A stretch of 64,000 bases of DNA, from contig NZ_JQEC01000011.1 of NCBI RefSeq assembly GCF_000764185.1, positions 62,001 through 126,000 on the forward strand, given 5' to 3'. The translations under genes were made by a program, and so were the position numbers. This document shows, in pieces, positions 26,883 to 36,871 of this stretch (its first letter is position 1; the number at the start of each line of letters is the position of its first letter). The notes under the pieces were generated by a model. That model was not told the origin of the DNA. It did not search any database and worked only from the letters and a program-made list of their open reading frames with translations. The stretch is from Colwellia psychrerythraea (GTDB lineage: Bacteria; Pseudomonadota; Gammaproteobacteria; Enterobacterales; Alteromonadaceae).

Positions 26883-28493
26883 ATGAATGACAGTTCTGTT
26901 GCCAAAAAGCAACTAGTGGCACTTAAAAGAAAACTTGATAGCGCAATCGAGTCTCGTAGTTCACTAGAAGATGATTTTAATCTGCAATCAAATCTGCTCA
27001 TTCAATTTATTGGTAAGTTAACACTTATCTCTAAAGGTATTGATCTTGAGTTAGACAATCGTTTAGCACAATTAAGAAGTTTATTTACCAAGTCAGCCCC
27101 CATCAGTGATATTGAAAATAAAATTGCTGTAATTACTAAATTATTACAGCAGCACAGCATCACAAATGAAAAGAACATTACTCATATGCATGAGCAATTT
27201 AATCAGGCAGGGGGAAATTTACAAAAAATAAATGGTTTACCTGATAATTTACGCAGAGATTTGCGCGGATTATTAACGGAGACAAAAGAAAGTAAAGATG
27301 CGCTGATTCAATACATTCCTTTACTAAGTAAGTTACTAGTTTTTTATGATCTTGCGCTAAAAGCCAAAAATGGCTTGCCTAAACAAGGCATTTTGCAAGC
27401 TCCTTCAGTAATCTCTGCTAATAACGATTTACCAATTAGAGGCAACCTTGTTACATTTGACTCTACTATTCTTGAAAAAATATCTGTATCACTGAGCGCA
27501 TTGCCACTATCTAAAGCACACACCAATGATTTGTTAGCCATTAAGAAACAGCTAATGAGTGATAAGTCTAGTGATGAAGTACTTAATCACCTCATCGACA
27601 TATTTGATGTGATTGTTGCCGATTTTAAAGATGAACAAAGTAGTGCCAAGAATTTCTTAACCAGTTTAAGTGCGACGCTTACAACAGTACAAAGCGCAGT
27701 AAAAGAAACTATAGTAACCCAAGTAAAATCTCAAAAAACCAATGAAAAAATCAATCAGAAGCTACAAGGTCAACTGATTGATATGACTGGAACTGTGGAG
27801 AAAGCACTATCATTAAATCAAGTTAAGGAAGATATTAATGAAAAGTTGCAGTTTATTGCTCATACATTAGAGCAAAAATCAACTTTTGAGCTACAAAGTC
27901 ATCAACGGTTAGCTGATAAACTCAATGATATGTCAGCAAAGGTACAGCGGCTTGAAGATCAAAGTAAAATATTTGAACAAAAACTTGCCGACCAACAGCG
28001 TAAAAGTATGCAAGATGCTCTGACAAAACTTGCTAACCGAGCAGCATTCGATGATTACTTCGCTAAGGCGATGGTACGCTTTCATCACAAGCCTTTTCAA
28101 TTAGCTTTAATTGTTATTGATATTGATGACTTTAAGAAAATTAACGATACTTATGGGCATACTGCCGGTGACAAAACTCTGCAAGTTATTGCCAACACTG
28201 TCGTTAAAAGTGTCAGTAAAGGTGTTTTTGTAGGTCGTTATGGAGGCGAAGAGTTTGTATTAATTTATTCTAAAACTCAAGAGCAAGCCTTAATAGAAGA
28301 GCTCAATACTTTAAATAAATACGTTGCGCGCCTACCCTTTAAGTTTAAAAGTAATAAAGTTAGCATTACCCTTTCAATTGGCGCAACCCATATTAAAGCG
28401 GATGATAATATTCATATTGCTTTTGAACGTGCTGACCAAGCAATGTATACCGCTAAAAAACAAGGTAAGAATCAAGTTGTTTACGTTAAATAG
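26883..28493 (+). CDS. Diguanylate cyclase (GGDEF domain protein)
   Basis: This protein of 536 residues starts at ATG 26883; an upstream TTG frame to 26829 is less likely. The first about 360 residues are mostly helical with predicted coiled coils and no transmembrane segment. The C-terminal GGDEF domain starts at DALTKLANRAAFDDYF and has the active-site motif YGGEEFVL. It should make cyclic di-GMP from two GTP. The inhibitory I-site RxxD is absent (Ser and Val in those positions), so product feedback by that route is not expected. The input domain is not recognised. Confidence 0.87.
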   Translation: MNDSSVAKKQLVALKRKLDSAIESRSSLEDDFNLQSNLLIQFIGKLTLISKGIDLELDNRLAQLRSLFTKSAPISDIENKIAVITKLLQQHSITNEKNITHMHEQFNQAGGNLQKINGLPDNLRRDLRGLLTETKESKDALIQYIPLLSKLLVFYDLALKAKNGLPKQGILQAPSVISANNDLPIRGNLVTFDSTILEKISVSLSALPLSKAHTNDLLAIKKQLMSDKSSDEVLNHLIDIFDVIVADFKDEQSSAKNFLTSLSATLTTVQSAVKETIVTQVKSQKTNEKINQKLQGQLIDMTGTVEKALSLNQVKEDINEKLQFIAHTLEQKSTFELQSHQRLADKLNDMSAKVQRLEDQSKIFEQKLADQQRKSMQDALTKLANRAAFDDYFAKAMVRFHHKPFQLALIVIDIDDFKKINDTYGHTAGDKTLQVIANTVVKSVSKGVFVGRYGGEEFVLIYSKTQEQALIEELNTLNKYVARLPFKFKSNKVSITLSIGATHIKADDNIHIAFERADQAMYTAKKQGKNQVVYVK

Positions 28494-28590
28494 TTGAGAA
28501 TATATAAATCTTATTCGCTGTTTTAAAACCTCACCAGTAATAACAGTATTTCACCGTAAGTATTAATAATTATCATAAAAGGAGCGAGTT

Positions 28591-29937
28591 ATGCATACTC
28601 AAATCAACCCCGTGGGAAATATGAATTTGCTATCACAAGCTGAAGTAGATCAACTTCAGCAATCGGTAAGCAGCCCCTTATATACTCTTTACCGAAATTG
28701 CTCCCTCGCAGTACTTAACGCAGGCTCTAATACCGACGATGCTGAAGAAATTTATAAAAATTATCGTTCTTTTGAAATTCAAGTGCTAAGGCGAGAACGT
28801 GGCGTAAAAATTGACCTAAAAAACCCGCCAACTGACGCCTTCGTTGATGACAAAATAATTAGAGGCATTAGAGAGCACTTATCCGCCGTATTACGAGATA
28901 TTCTTTTTCTCAATAACCGTTACAAAAAAATGCCTTCCTCGTCAGAAGAAATAACTGATGCAACGTTTGATATTTTAAGAAATGCTAACGTCATCCTACC
29001 CGAAACTGAAGCTAACTTAGTTACCTGCTGGGGCGGTCATTCAATCAAACACAATGAGTATAAATATACTAAAGATGTCGGTTACCAACTTGGTTTACGT
29101 GGCTTTAATATATGCACTGGTTGTGGACCTGGCGCAATGAAGGGCCCAATGAAAGGCGCTACAATAGGTCATGCTAAGCAACGTATTAAAGAAGGACGTT
29201 ATATTGGCCTAACTGAACCAAGTATTATTGCTGCTGAGCCACCAAACCCCATAGTTAATGAATTGGTCATCATGCCTGATATTGAAAAACGCTTAGAAGC
29301 ATTTGTACGTATGTCACATGGTATTATTATTTTCCCTGGTGGTGCAGGAACAGCCGAAGAGTTATTGTATATTTTAGGCATTATGCTCAATGAACAAAAC
29401 GCCGAGCAACAGCTGCCAATTATCCTGACTGGCCCACAAAGCGCTCTTGAATATTTTAACGAAATAGATGCTTTTATTGGTGCAACCTTAGGAGAAAAAG
29501 CACAAAGCTTATATCAAATAGTGGTCGATGATGCCGTCAAAGTTGCGCAAGTAATGAAAAGTGGCCTTGATAAAGTGCTGACTCATAGAAAAGCAACGGG
29601 TGATGCCTTTCACTTTAATTGGTCCTTAATGATAGCAGAAGATTTCCAACACCCTTTTGAACCAACCCATGAGAATATGGCTAACCTTAGTATTAGTCAT
29701 AAACTATCAACAGCTGAGCTTGCGGCAAACTTACGTCGCGCTTTTTCTGGTATAGTCGCAGGTAACGTTAAATCAGGCGGTATTAAAGCGATTAGGGAGT
29801 TTGGACCCTTTGAGATATCAGGGGACAAAAAAATAATGGCATTAATGGATAAACTACTTGCTTCATTTGTAAATCAGCAGCGTATGAAGTTACCGGGTAG
29901 TAAATATATCCCTTGTTATAAAGTTGTTGAGGATTAA
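28591..29937 (+). CDS. ppnN: Pyrimidine/purine nucleotide 5'-monophosphate nucleosidase PpnN
   Basis: This 448-residue cytosolic enzyme (YgdH family; E. coli has 454) splits nucleoside monophosphates to base and ribose 5-phosphate; in E. coli it is a (p)ppGpp target. The LOG/lysine-decarboxylase-like core carries [16 protein letters not shown] and the motif [16 protein letters not shown] near residues 248-263. N- and C-terminal family-specific domains are complete. It starts behind AAAGGAGCGAGTT, a strong ribosome-binding site. xni follows 2 bp after its stop, as in E. coli ygdH-ygdG. Confidence 0.93.
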   Translation: MHTQINPVGNMNLLSQAEVDQLQQSVSSPLYTLYRNCSLAVLNAGSNTDDAEEIYKNYRSFEIQVLRRERGVKIDLKNPPTDAFVDDKIIRGIREHLSAVLRDILFLNNRYKKMPSSSEEITDATFDILRNANVILPETEANLVTCWGGHSIKHNEYKYTKDVGYQLGLRGFNICTGCGPGAMKGPMKGATIGHAKQRIKEGRYIGLTEPSIIAAEPPNPIVNELVIMPDIEKRLEAFVRMSHGIIIFPGGAGTAEELLYILGIMLNEQNAEQQLPIILTGPQSALEYFNEIDAFIGATLGEKAQSLYQIVVDDAVKVAQVMKSGLDKVLTHRKATGDAFHFNWSLMIAEDFQHPFEPTHENMANLSISHKLSTAELAANLRRAFSGIVAGNVKSGGIKAIREFGPFEISGDKKIMALMDKLLASFVNQQRMKLPGSKYIPCYKVVED

Positions 29938-29939
29938 CA

Positions 29940-30812
29940 TTGTCCGCTCATTTAATATTGATTGATGCACTAAACTTAATTCGTCGTGTGTACGCCGTTC
30001 AAGAACGACCTTTTATACAAATAAAACAGCAACACGATGACGAATTATCTTCTAGCACGTTAAAACAAGTACTATTTAATACCCAGAAGACTTGTGTAAA
30101 TGCTTTAATCAAGATTATCGACCAGCATCAACCAACTCATGCTCTAGCTGTTTTTGATAGCCAGCAACCCTGTTGGCGCTATCAACTTTTTGATGGTTAT
30201 AAAAAAGGTCGCAAGAAAATGCCAGATCACCTTGCGAATAAGCTAACGGATATTCAAGATGCTTTTATGGAGCAAGGTTTTGATTCATTGACTTCGGATG
30301 AAGATGAAGCTGATGACCTTATTGCAACTTTAGCGGTAAAAATGGCACTGCACGGCCAGAAGGTTACTATTATTTCCACCGATAAAGGTTTTTTGCCTTT
30401 GTTAAGTCCAAACATTCACCTTTATGATTATTTTAATCGTCGTTATTTGGATGAAGAACATGTAAAAAATAAATTCAATGTAAAGTCTACTCAACTGATC
30501 GATTTTTGGACCTTAACTGGCGACAACACCAATAAGATTGAGGGAGTAAGCGGTATTGGGCAAGTTACTGCGGCTAAGCTACTTAATCAGTATGGCTCAT
30601 TAAAAGCCGTCCTCAACGCGACAGATTTAAAAGATTCGCTTGCTGAAAAACTTGCATTAAGCGTAGAACAAATGGATTTAGCACGAAAACTGTTAACCTT
30701 AAAACAAGATATTCCCTTAGGTTTTAATCTAAAAGACATCCGCTTAACATCACCTTCACCTGCCCTAGAAATTAGTGGTAATATAATTGCCATCAATGGC
30801 GATAGAAACTAA
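29940..30812 (+). CDS. xni: Flap endonuclease Xni (ExoIX)
   Basis: This 290-residue homologue of the 5' nuclease domain of DNA polymerase I starts with TTG at 29940, giving LILIDALNLIRRVYAV as in E. coli Xni (251 residues). Acidic metal-binding residues are seen in DALNL, AVFDSQQP, DEDEADDLIATLA and TGDNTNKIEGVSGIG (a helix-hairpin-helix segment). The extra residues compared with E. coli are a polar insertion near residue 30 and a longer C-terminus. The start is 2 bp after ppnN, so the two are co-translated. Confidence 0.9.
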   Translation: MSAHLILIDALNLIRRVYAVQERPFIQIKQQHDDELSSSTLKQVLFNTQKTCVNALIKIIDQHQPTHALAVFDSQQPCWRYQLFDGYKKGRKKMPDHLANKLTDIQDAFMEQGFDSLTSDEDEADDLIATLAVKMALHGQKVTIISTDKGFLPLLSPNIHLYDYFNRRYLDEEHVKNKFNVKSTQLIDFWTLTGDNTNKIEGVSGIGQVTAAKLLNQYGSLKAVLNATDLKDSLAEKLALSVEQMDLARKLLTLKQDIPLGFNLKDIRLTSPSPALEISGNIIAINGDRN

Positions 30813-30831
30813 TTGTAAAAGAAGAAAAAAC

Positions 30832-31257
30832 ATGAATAAAAAGGTAATCAGTCGAATTCTGCTCGCGCTAACGGTTTATGGCATTTTTGTTGCTCTTGTT
30901 GTTACCTTTTATGACGACAGCCCGGATCAAATGAAATGGGACGACAGAGAAACTTATAACCGCCAATTTATTGCTAAAATAAAATTAGAAACATTTACCT
31001 TTGAACAAGCATTGAGCCAATTAGGTAGCCCTGATATCACCGAAGCAAGAACAGTTGACGAGGTTAAATATCAAGTGATGTTTTACCGCACTCAGCATGT
31101 GAAATCTGATGGTATTACCACCCAAGATGAATGTAGCTTTTTACTTTTCGTCAACGGCACTTTAAAGGAAATTGGCCTAGGAAATAATTACCCTGAGCAA
31201 TGGGGTATCATCAAAAATCATCTCACCATTGGTAAAAAATTACCTATTATAGACTAA
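30832..31257 (+). CDS. DUF3192 family membrane-anchored protein
   Basis: This protein of 141 residues starts at ATG 30832, behind GAAGAAAAAAC. One transmembrane segment lies near residues 7-25 (ISRILLALTVYGIFVALVV), and the DUF3192-like domain follows (FTFEQALSQLGSPDITEAR, VMFYRTQHVKSDGITTQDECSFLLF). It is a paralogue of the lipoprotein at 22233-22625. It lies 19 bp after xni and may be in the same transcript. The function is unknown. Confidence 0.78.
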   Translation: MNKKVISRILLALTVYGIFVALVVTFYDDSPDQMKWDDRETYNRQFIAKIKLETFTFEQALSQLGSPDITEARTVDEVKYQVMFYRTQHVKSDGITTQDECSFLLFVNGTLKEIGLGNNYPEQWGIIKNHLTIGKKLPIID

Positions 31258-31365
31258 AGTCAATTTGCTAGTAATAAGTTAAGCGACTACTATCATTTGT
31301 TAAGTTATTACACCGCCAGAGAGTTTAAGTTTGGCGGTAACAGTAAAAGCTTTCAAGCTCGCTTA

Positions 31366-31455
31366 CATAGCATTGCTATGATATAAATCACTCCAATAAA
31401 GCACTAAGCTGACCACTTAACCACTACGTTTTACTGAAGTGGTTAAGTGGTCAGC
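31366..31455. repeat. Inverted repeats upstream of the isocitrate dehydrogenase gene
   Basis: CATAGC-ATT-GCTATG at 31366-31380 is followed by a perfect 18-bp inverted repeat, GCTGACCACTTAACCACT (31408-31425) with its complement at 31438-31455, around a 12-base loop. A shorter pair, ACCGCC (31312-31317) and GGCGGT (31333-31338), lies before them. No T-run follows any of them. They may end the ppnN-xni transcript or be an operator; the sequence alone does not decide. Confidence 0.6.
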
Positions 31456-31561
31456 TATGCATTACACACTTAATTATATGTATGTCGTTGCTTAGTAAAA
31501 GATTAATAGACGATGTATACCGTAAAATACTCTTTCAAATTATGATGACAAGGTGAACTTA

Positions 31562-32569
31562 ATGACTAAACAAACCATCACGGTAATTCCTGGCGACGGT
31601 ATCGGTCCGAGCATTATCGATGCCACTATTAAAGTATTAGATAAAGCAGGCTGTGACTTTGATTATGAATTTGCAGATGCAGGTTTAACAGCTCTAGAAA
31701 AACATGGTGAATTAGTCCCTGAAGATACCATTAAACTTATTGAAAAAAATAAGGTGACTTTAAAAGGGCCATTAACAACTCCCGTTGGAGAAGGTTTTAC
31801 TTCAATCAATGTGACCTTGCGTAAGCAATTTAAGCTATACGCAAACTTACGCCCTGTTTTGTCTTTTAAGGGTACTAAAGCACGCTACGAAAACATTGAT
31901 ATTCTAACTGTTCGTGAAAATACCCAAGGCATGTATTCAGGTGTTGGCCAAGTTACCTCAGAAGATGGCACAGAAGCCCAAGCAATGAGTATAATTACTC
32001 GTGACGGAGCTGAAAAAATATTAACCTTTGCTTATGAGACTGCACGCAAAGAAGGTCGTAAAAAAGTTACTGCTGTGCATAAAGCGAATATTTTAAAATC
32101 AACATCGGGTTTATTCCTAAAAGTTGCTCGTGAAGTTGCCCTGCGTTACCCAGAAATTGAATCAACAGAGATGATTGTTGATAATTGCTGTATGCAACTG
32201 GTGATGAACCCTGAGCAATTTGATGTCATAGTAACAACGAACCTGTTCGGTGATATTTTGTCAGATTTATGTGCAGGTTTAGTTGGCGGACTTGGTATGG
32301 CTCCAGGTGCTAATATAGGTGAAGATTGCGCCATTTTTGAAGCCGTACATGGTAGCGCACCAGATATTGCCGGTAAAAACTTAGCTAATCCAACCTCTGT
32401 AATTTTAGCCGCAATTCAAATGCTTGAATATTTAGAAATGAGTGATAAAGCAGAAAAAATTAGAGCCGCTATTACTGATGTTATTGCCTCTGGAGATAGA
32501 ACAACAGGTGATTTAGGCGGTACTCATGGCACAACAGACTTTACTGATGCTGTGCTTGAAAGGCTGTAA
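31562..32569 (+). CDS. Isocitrate dehydrogenase, NAD-dependent type
   Basis: This 335-residue member of the isocitrate/isopropylmalate dehydrogenase family is of the short, NAD-type group rather than the 416-residue NADP enzyme of E. coli. The motifs are TVIPGDGIGPSI near the N-terminus, TPVGEGFTSINVTLRK (substrate Ser and Arg), VRENTQGMYSG, KANILKSTSGLF, the metal-binding NLFGDILSDLCAGLVGG, and HGSAPDIAGKNLANP. The start is ATG 31562 behind AAGGTG; GTG 31553 is an alternative. It converts isocitrate to 2-oxoglutarate in the citric acid cycle. The gene stands alone with its own terminator. Confidence 0.9.
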   Translation: MTKQTITVIPGDGIGPSIIDATIKVLDKAGCDFDYEFADAGLTALEKHGELVPEDTIKLIEKNKVTLKGPLTTPVGEGFTSINVTLRKQFKLYANLRPVLSFKGTKARYENIDILTVRENTQGMYSGVGQVTSEDGTEAQAMSIITRDGAEKILTFAYETARKEGRKKVTAVHKANILKSTSGLFLKVAREVALRYPEIESTEMIVDNCCMQLVMNPEQFDVIVTTNLFGDILSDLCAGLVGGLGMAPGANIGEDCAIFEAVHGSAPDIAGKNLANPTSVILAAIQMLEYLEMSDKAEKIRAAITDVIASGDRTTGDLGGTHGTTDFTDAVLERL

Positions 32570-32626
32570 ATTTCGCATGTTTTTTTTACGCCATCTGTAA
32601 AACTAGCAATAAGATAAGCATCAAAG

Positions 32627-32665
32627 AAACGGTCAATATTTATGATTAAAATATTGATCGTTTTA
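32627..32665 (+). terminator. Terminator after isocitrate dehydrogenase
   Basis: AAACGGTCAATATTT (32627-32641) pairs with AAATATTGATCGTTT (32649-32663), one G-T pair, around a 7-base loop, followed by T-rich sequence. Confidence 0.8.
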
Positions 32666-32771
32666 TCATTCTACCGCCTATAACCGTTACTACCTGATTT
32701 TAATTCTACTTTCTAAACAAGCTCCTGCCAGCTGAATAAAACTTCTATAGTGGTTATTTGTACTTCGTTAA

Positions 32772-32997
32772 CCTGGGCTCTGGATAAGCAGCACTTGCCC
32801 AATACTCCCCGTCATCCGATCCTCAGCGTTAAAACGTCGATAAATAACCCGTTATTCATAAACGCTTTGCCTTGATAATTGAATAAATTGAAACATTAAT
32901 AGAGTATATCGCTATTTAATCCGCTATATTTTATTTTAAATAACCGTAAACTGTTGTTTTTACTCAAACATTAAGCACTCATTATCCAGAGTTCAGG
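32772..32997. mobile_element. MITE-like repeat, copy 2
   Basis: This 226-bp element has ends CCTGGGCTCTGGATAA and TTATCCAGAGTTCAGG. Its interior is similar to 20151-20368 in the opposite orientation, sharing GATAAATAACCCGTTATTCA. No clear target duplication remains here, which suggests an older insertion than copy 1. There is no coding capacity. Confidence 0.72.
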
Positions 32998-33262
32998 TTA
33001 GATACTTTGCAAAGTATTTAAAGTCATCTCAATAAACTTACTATGACTTAAGCCAAATGGCGGTTAACAAAAACAGCAAGCAGTATGATTTGTTACATTT
33101 TCACTACGAAAATATAGTTTTCAATTAAAAATCGAATGTAAAACAAACAGCTACTTCTATTTTTATCGACTATACTTACCAAGCACTCAAATGCGAACGG
33201 TAATCATTTAACAAGATTATACGGGGTTTTATTCCATGGAAAGTGAATCAAAAGGATTTATC

Positions 33263-35584
33263 ATGAAAATCAAACAGAAACTATTACTACAAGCGGTATT
33301 ACTTGCACTAATACCTGCAACAATCATTGCTATTGCCATCACGTGGCAAGCAAATCAGTCCTCTTTTTCGGCGCTAGAAGAAAAAGCTAAAGAGCAATTA
33401 ATCTCTCTTAGGGAGCTAAAAAAATCACAAATAGATGACTATTTAAAGCAGGTTTCCGGACAAGTATCCACGCTAGCTAAAAACCCTACGGTAAAAGATG
33501 CAGCGACTAGCTACATAGATGCATTTAACCAGCAACTTATTTCGTCAATAGAATTAAACACTGCTGAAACAACACTGCAACAATATTATCAGAATGAGTT
33601 TACTCCTACTTTTGATAGTAAAAATTCTGAGCAAGCAAATACCAAGGAAAAATTTTCACAACTAAGTAATAAAGCAAAATATTATCAAGCAAGATATATT
33701 GCTGATAATCAGTTTGAGTTGGGAAATAAAGACAAACTATTAACCGCTGGTGATTCTGCTTATGACCAAAGCCATCAGCAATACCATCCAATGTTCAGTG
33801 AGTATTTACAACAATTTGGCTATTATGACATTTTTATTGTTGATGCTCAGTCTGGTCATATTGTCTACAGTGTTTTCAAAGAACTTGATTATGCTACTTC
33901 TTTGAAATCTGGCCCTTATGCAAATTCTGGTATTGCTAAAGCATTTAATAAGGCATTAACCCTTAGTGGAGATAACACTAGCTCTTTAGTTGATTTTGAA
34001 GGGTATTATCCGTCATATAATCAACCGGCATCATTTATTGCCTCTCCAATTAAAGATAATAATGGCGTAACCAGCGCAATATTAATTTTCCAAATGCCTA
34101 TTGATGGCATTAACAAAATAATGACCAATAATAACCAATGGCAACAAGTTGGCTTAGGTTTGTCAGGAGAAACCTATTTAGTTGGCTCTGACAATAAATT
34201 ACGCAGCGAAAGCCGCTTTCTAATAGAAGATAAAAAAAATTACTACAAAGCATTAGCCGCTGCTTCCCATCAACCTAATCTTGATAAAATAAAGGGCTAC
34301 GCCTCTGCAATCGGCCTACAATTTGTAGAAACCTTAGGCACCCAACGAGCATTAAGTGGCAGTGCTGATTTTGCTCAATTTAGTGATTATCGTGGTGTCG
34401 AAGTACTATCGGCTTATACCCCGATAAAATATGGTGAACTTACTTGGGCATTGATGGCAGAAATAGATGTTTCCGAAGCTTTTACTGCGGCAACAAAGTT
34501 AAGTAGTAACTTACTATTCTATTGTTTAATTATATTAGCCATTACTGCTTTGTTCAGCATTATCATCGGCCTAATAAGTACTAATAAATTAGTCCAACCG
34601 ATTAATTCACTCGTTGCTAGTATTACTAACATAGCTCAAGGTGATGGTGATCTTACCGCCAAACTTGATATAGCAAAACGTTCTGATGAAATTGGTGACA
34701 TAGGTAAAGCTTTTAACCAGTTTGTCAGTAAAATTCGTCATATCATTATTGATATTGATCATCACGCAGTACAACTTGCTTCTTCTTCTGAAGAGTTATC
34801 TGCAGTGACCTTAGAAAGTAATAATATTGTAATTTTACAAAAAAGGAAAACTGAGCAAACTAGCCATGCTATGTCTGAGTTTAATGACAGTATTAATGAA
34901 ATAGCCGATAACTCATTACACACGGCAGAGCTGACGAATGAGGCAAATGGTGAATCTTTAAAAGTAGCCGATCTTTCAGCAAATGCTCATTTAGCAATTA
35001 ATGGGCTAGGAGACTCAGTAAGCAGCGCCGCTAAAGAATTAGAGCAGCTCAATAGCCAAGTTGAAGATATTAGCTCTGTGTTGAGTGTTATTGATAATAT
35101 TGCCGAGCAGACCAACTTACTCGCCCTTAACGCCGCTATTGAGGCTGCGCGTGCCGGTGAGTCTGGCAGAGGGTTTTCAGTGGTTGCCGACGAAGTACGA
35201 ACACTGGCCGGTAAAACTCAAGAGTCCACCATAGAAATTCAAGAAAAAATTAAGCGATTAAAAGCATCATCAAGTCAATCAGTTGCCGCAATGAAAAATG
35301 CGTCAGACGAAGCAAATAAAGGTATAAAATTGGTGATGGAAACAGCTAGAAGCTTAAAAAACATTTCAGCACTTGTATCAAATGTTAGCAGTAAAAACAG
35401 TGCTAATGCTACGGTAGCAAAACAACAAAGTGTCAGTGTTAATCAGGTTCATCAAAATATTATTGATATAGCCGAATTTACCGATAGTAGCTCAAGTGCC
35501 GCTCAACAAACTTCACAAGCATCTGAAGAGCTAGCAAAACTTGCCGTTAATATGTCTAATATAGTACAGCAATTTAAATACTAG
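33263..35584 (+). CDS. Methyl-accepting chemotaxis protein
   Basis: This transmembrane receptor has 773 residues. The start is ATG 33263 behind AAAGGATTTATC; ATG 33236 would add nine residues. TM1 lies at about residues 8-28 and TM2 near 410-435. Between them is a periplasmic sensor domain of about 380 residues of dCache type, by size and pattern ([20 protein letters not shown] near the middle). A HAMP domain follows ([22 protein letters not shown]), then the signalling domain with the conserved hairpin tip [20 protein letters not shown]. It binds CheA/CheW at the pole. The ligand is unknown. No other chemotaxis genes are nearby. Confidence 0.92.
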   Translation: MKIKQKLLLQAVLLALIPATIIAIAITWQANQSSFSALEEKAKEQLISLRELKKSQIDDYLKQVSGQVSTLAKNPTVKDAATSYIDAFNQQLISSIELNTAETTLQQYYQNEFTPTFDSKNSEQANTKEKFSQLSNKAKYYQARYIADNQFELGNKDKLLTAGDSAYDQSHQQYHPMFSEYLQQFGYYDIFIVDAQSGHIVYSVFKELDYATSLKSGPYANSGIAKAFNKALTLSGDNTSSLVDFEGYYPSYNQPASFIASPIKDNNGVTSAILIFQMPIDGINKIMTNNNQWQQVGLGLSGETYLVGSDNKLRSESRFLIEDKKNYYKALAAASHQPNLDKIKGYASAIGLQFVETLGTQRALSGSADFAQFSDYRGVEVLSAYTPIKYGELTWALMAEIDVSEAFTAATKLSSNLLFYCLIILAITALFSIIIGLISTNKLVQPINSLVASITNIAQGDGDLTAKLDIAKRSDEIGDIGKAFNQFVSKIRHIIIDIDHHAVQLASSSEELSAVTLESNNIVILQKRKTEQTSHAMSEFNDSINEIADNSLHTAELTNEANGESLKVADLSANAHLAINGLGDSVSSAAKELEQLNSQVEDISSVLSVIDNIAEQTNLLALNAAIEAARAGESGRGFSVVADEVRTLAGKTQESTIEIQEKIKRLKASSSQSVAAMKNASDEANKGIKLVMETARSLKNISALVSNVSSKNSANATVAKQQSVSVNQVHQNIIDIAEFTDSSSSAAQQTSQASEELAKLAVNMSNIVQQFKY

Positions 35585-35621
35585 TCGCGTTTAGCTAAAG
35601 GATTAAATTTTAATTAATGAC

Positions 35622-35662
35622 GACAAGCAGTGAATAAATACCAACACTGCTTGTCTCTTTCT
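35622..35662. terminator. Terminator between chemoreceptor and rlmM
   Basis: GACAAGCAGTG (35622-35632) pairs with CACTGCTTGTC (35645-35655) around a 12-base loop, followed by TCTTTCTT. It lies between convergent genes. Confidence 0.75.
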
Positions 35663-35683
35663 TATAATCTATAAAAACATATA

Positions 35684-36793
35684 TTAGCTATCGTTATTGG
35701 CCAAAGGAGCTGGAGAAAGTAAACGGGCATGTACAGTAATTTCTTCACGATCATAATAGAGGTGTTTAGCATAAAGTTCATACTTGACATCATACTTGCT
35801 AAAAGCATCTTTTATCGATTGTAAATCATTGGTAACCTGCTGATAACGACCTTTCATTGGCAGCTTAAGATTGAACATAGCTTCTTTGCAATACCCCTTA
35901 AGTAACCATTCACTCATCAGCTTAGCCACTCGCTGCGGCTTCTCAATCATATCACACACCATCCAATGGACATTATGCTTCATTGGTATGTATTTAAAGC
36001 CATCCATCATTTTATGCTTTACTTGACCTGTTTCCATTAAAGACTCTGCCATAGGGCCATTGTCTATAGCGGTAACCATCATGCCACGGCGAACCAACTG
36101 ATAAGTCCAACCACCAGGTGCTGAGCCTAAATCTACGGCATTCATACCAGAAGTTAACCGTTCATTCCACTCATCACGAGGAACAAAATATAAAAAGGCC
36201 TCATCAAGCTTCAAAGTAGAACGACTCGGTGATGCGCTAGGAAACTTTAATCTCGGAATACCCATTACATGTGGTGAACTATTACGGGCTAATGAAAAGC
36301 CTAGAATCACTTCCTGTCCACTAAGAAATAGCGCATGTAAAGTAGCGCCATCGGGATCATCTGCTGAATTATTACCTTTCTGGGTAAGTATTTTGTTTTT
36401 ACGCAAGGCTTGACGCAAAGGTACCGACAGTTTCCGGCAAAACTTACTTAACGATTTGCCATCATTATCATCGGCCATTTCCATGCGTAAATCGCTATAT
36501 TGCCATTCATTGCCTAAGGCTTCGGTAATGGCTTCAACACGATTGTAATCAGGTAATGTTATTTTCTCAGTGACGGTAACAAACCACTGACGAGCGAAAA
36601 TAAGTCGCTTAAGCGGCAGCTTATTCATTAATTCTTCGCCATGTTTACTTTCTTGTAAGTGAAAAAAGACTAAACCTTGGTTTTTCTTTAGTTCTAAATA
36701 GCCATACATTTCATTCCAAGCTGCTTTTTCTTGAATTTCTGCGCCACACTCTTTTTCAAAGCCTGGTCGACAAAATAATACGATGGAGGTCAT
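35684..36793 (-). CDS. rlmM: 23S rRNA 2'-O-ribose methyltransferase RlmM
   Basis: This 369-residue SAM-dependent methyltransferase (YgdE) modifies C2498 of 23S rRNA. An N-terminal THUMP-like RNA-binding half (FCRPGFEKECGAEIQEKA) is followed by a Rossmann-like methyltransferase domain with the SAM loop AVDLGSAPGGWTYQLV near residues 218-233, and the MVCDMIEKP and KLPMKGRY motifs. It heads the minus-strand group away from gcvA, the same neighbourhood as in E. coli (gcvA-ygdD-rlmM). Confidence 0.93.
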   Translation of the reverse strand: MTSIVLFCRPGFEKECGAEIQEKAAWNEMYGYLELKKNQGLVFFHLQESKHGEELMNKLPLKRLIFARQWFVTVTEKITLPDYNRVEAITEALGNEWQYSDLRMEMADDNDGKSLSKFCRKLSVPLRQALRKNKILTQKGNNSADDPDGATLHALFLSGQEVILGFSLARNSSPHVMGIPRLKFPSASPSRSTLKLDEAFLYFVPRDEWNERLTSGMNAVDLGSAPGGWTYQLVRRGMMVTAIDNGPMAESLMETGQVKHKMMDGFKYIPMKHNVHWMVCDMIEKPQRVAKLMSEWLLKGYCKEAMFNLKLPMKGRYQQVTNDLQSIKDAFSKYDVKYELYAKHLYYDREEITVHARLLSPAPLANNDS

Positions 36794-36871
36794 ATGTGAT
36801 TTTTACCTTATATATCTTACGGCCGAAATAGATAATGGGCCAAAAGAGTATTAACACTACAACGAGTGTCG

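Larger units (their letters stand above)
32570..33262. other. Long intergenic region between isocitrate dehydrogenase and chemoreceptor genes
   Basis: No protein gene is seen in these 690 bp. They contain the terminator at 32627-32665 and the second MITE-like copy at 32772-32997. The A/T-rich remainder (32998-33262) should contain the promoter of the chemoreceptor gene. Confidence 0.6.
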
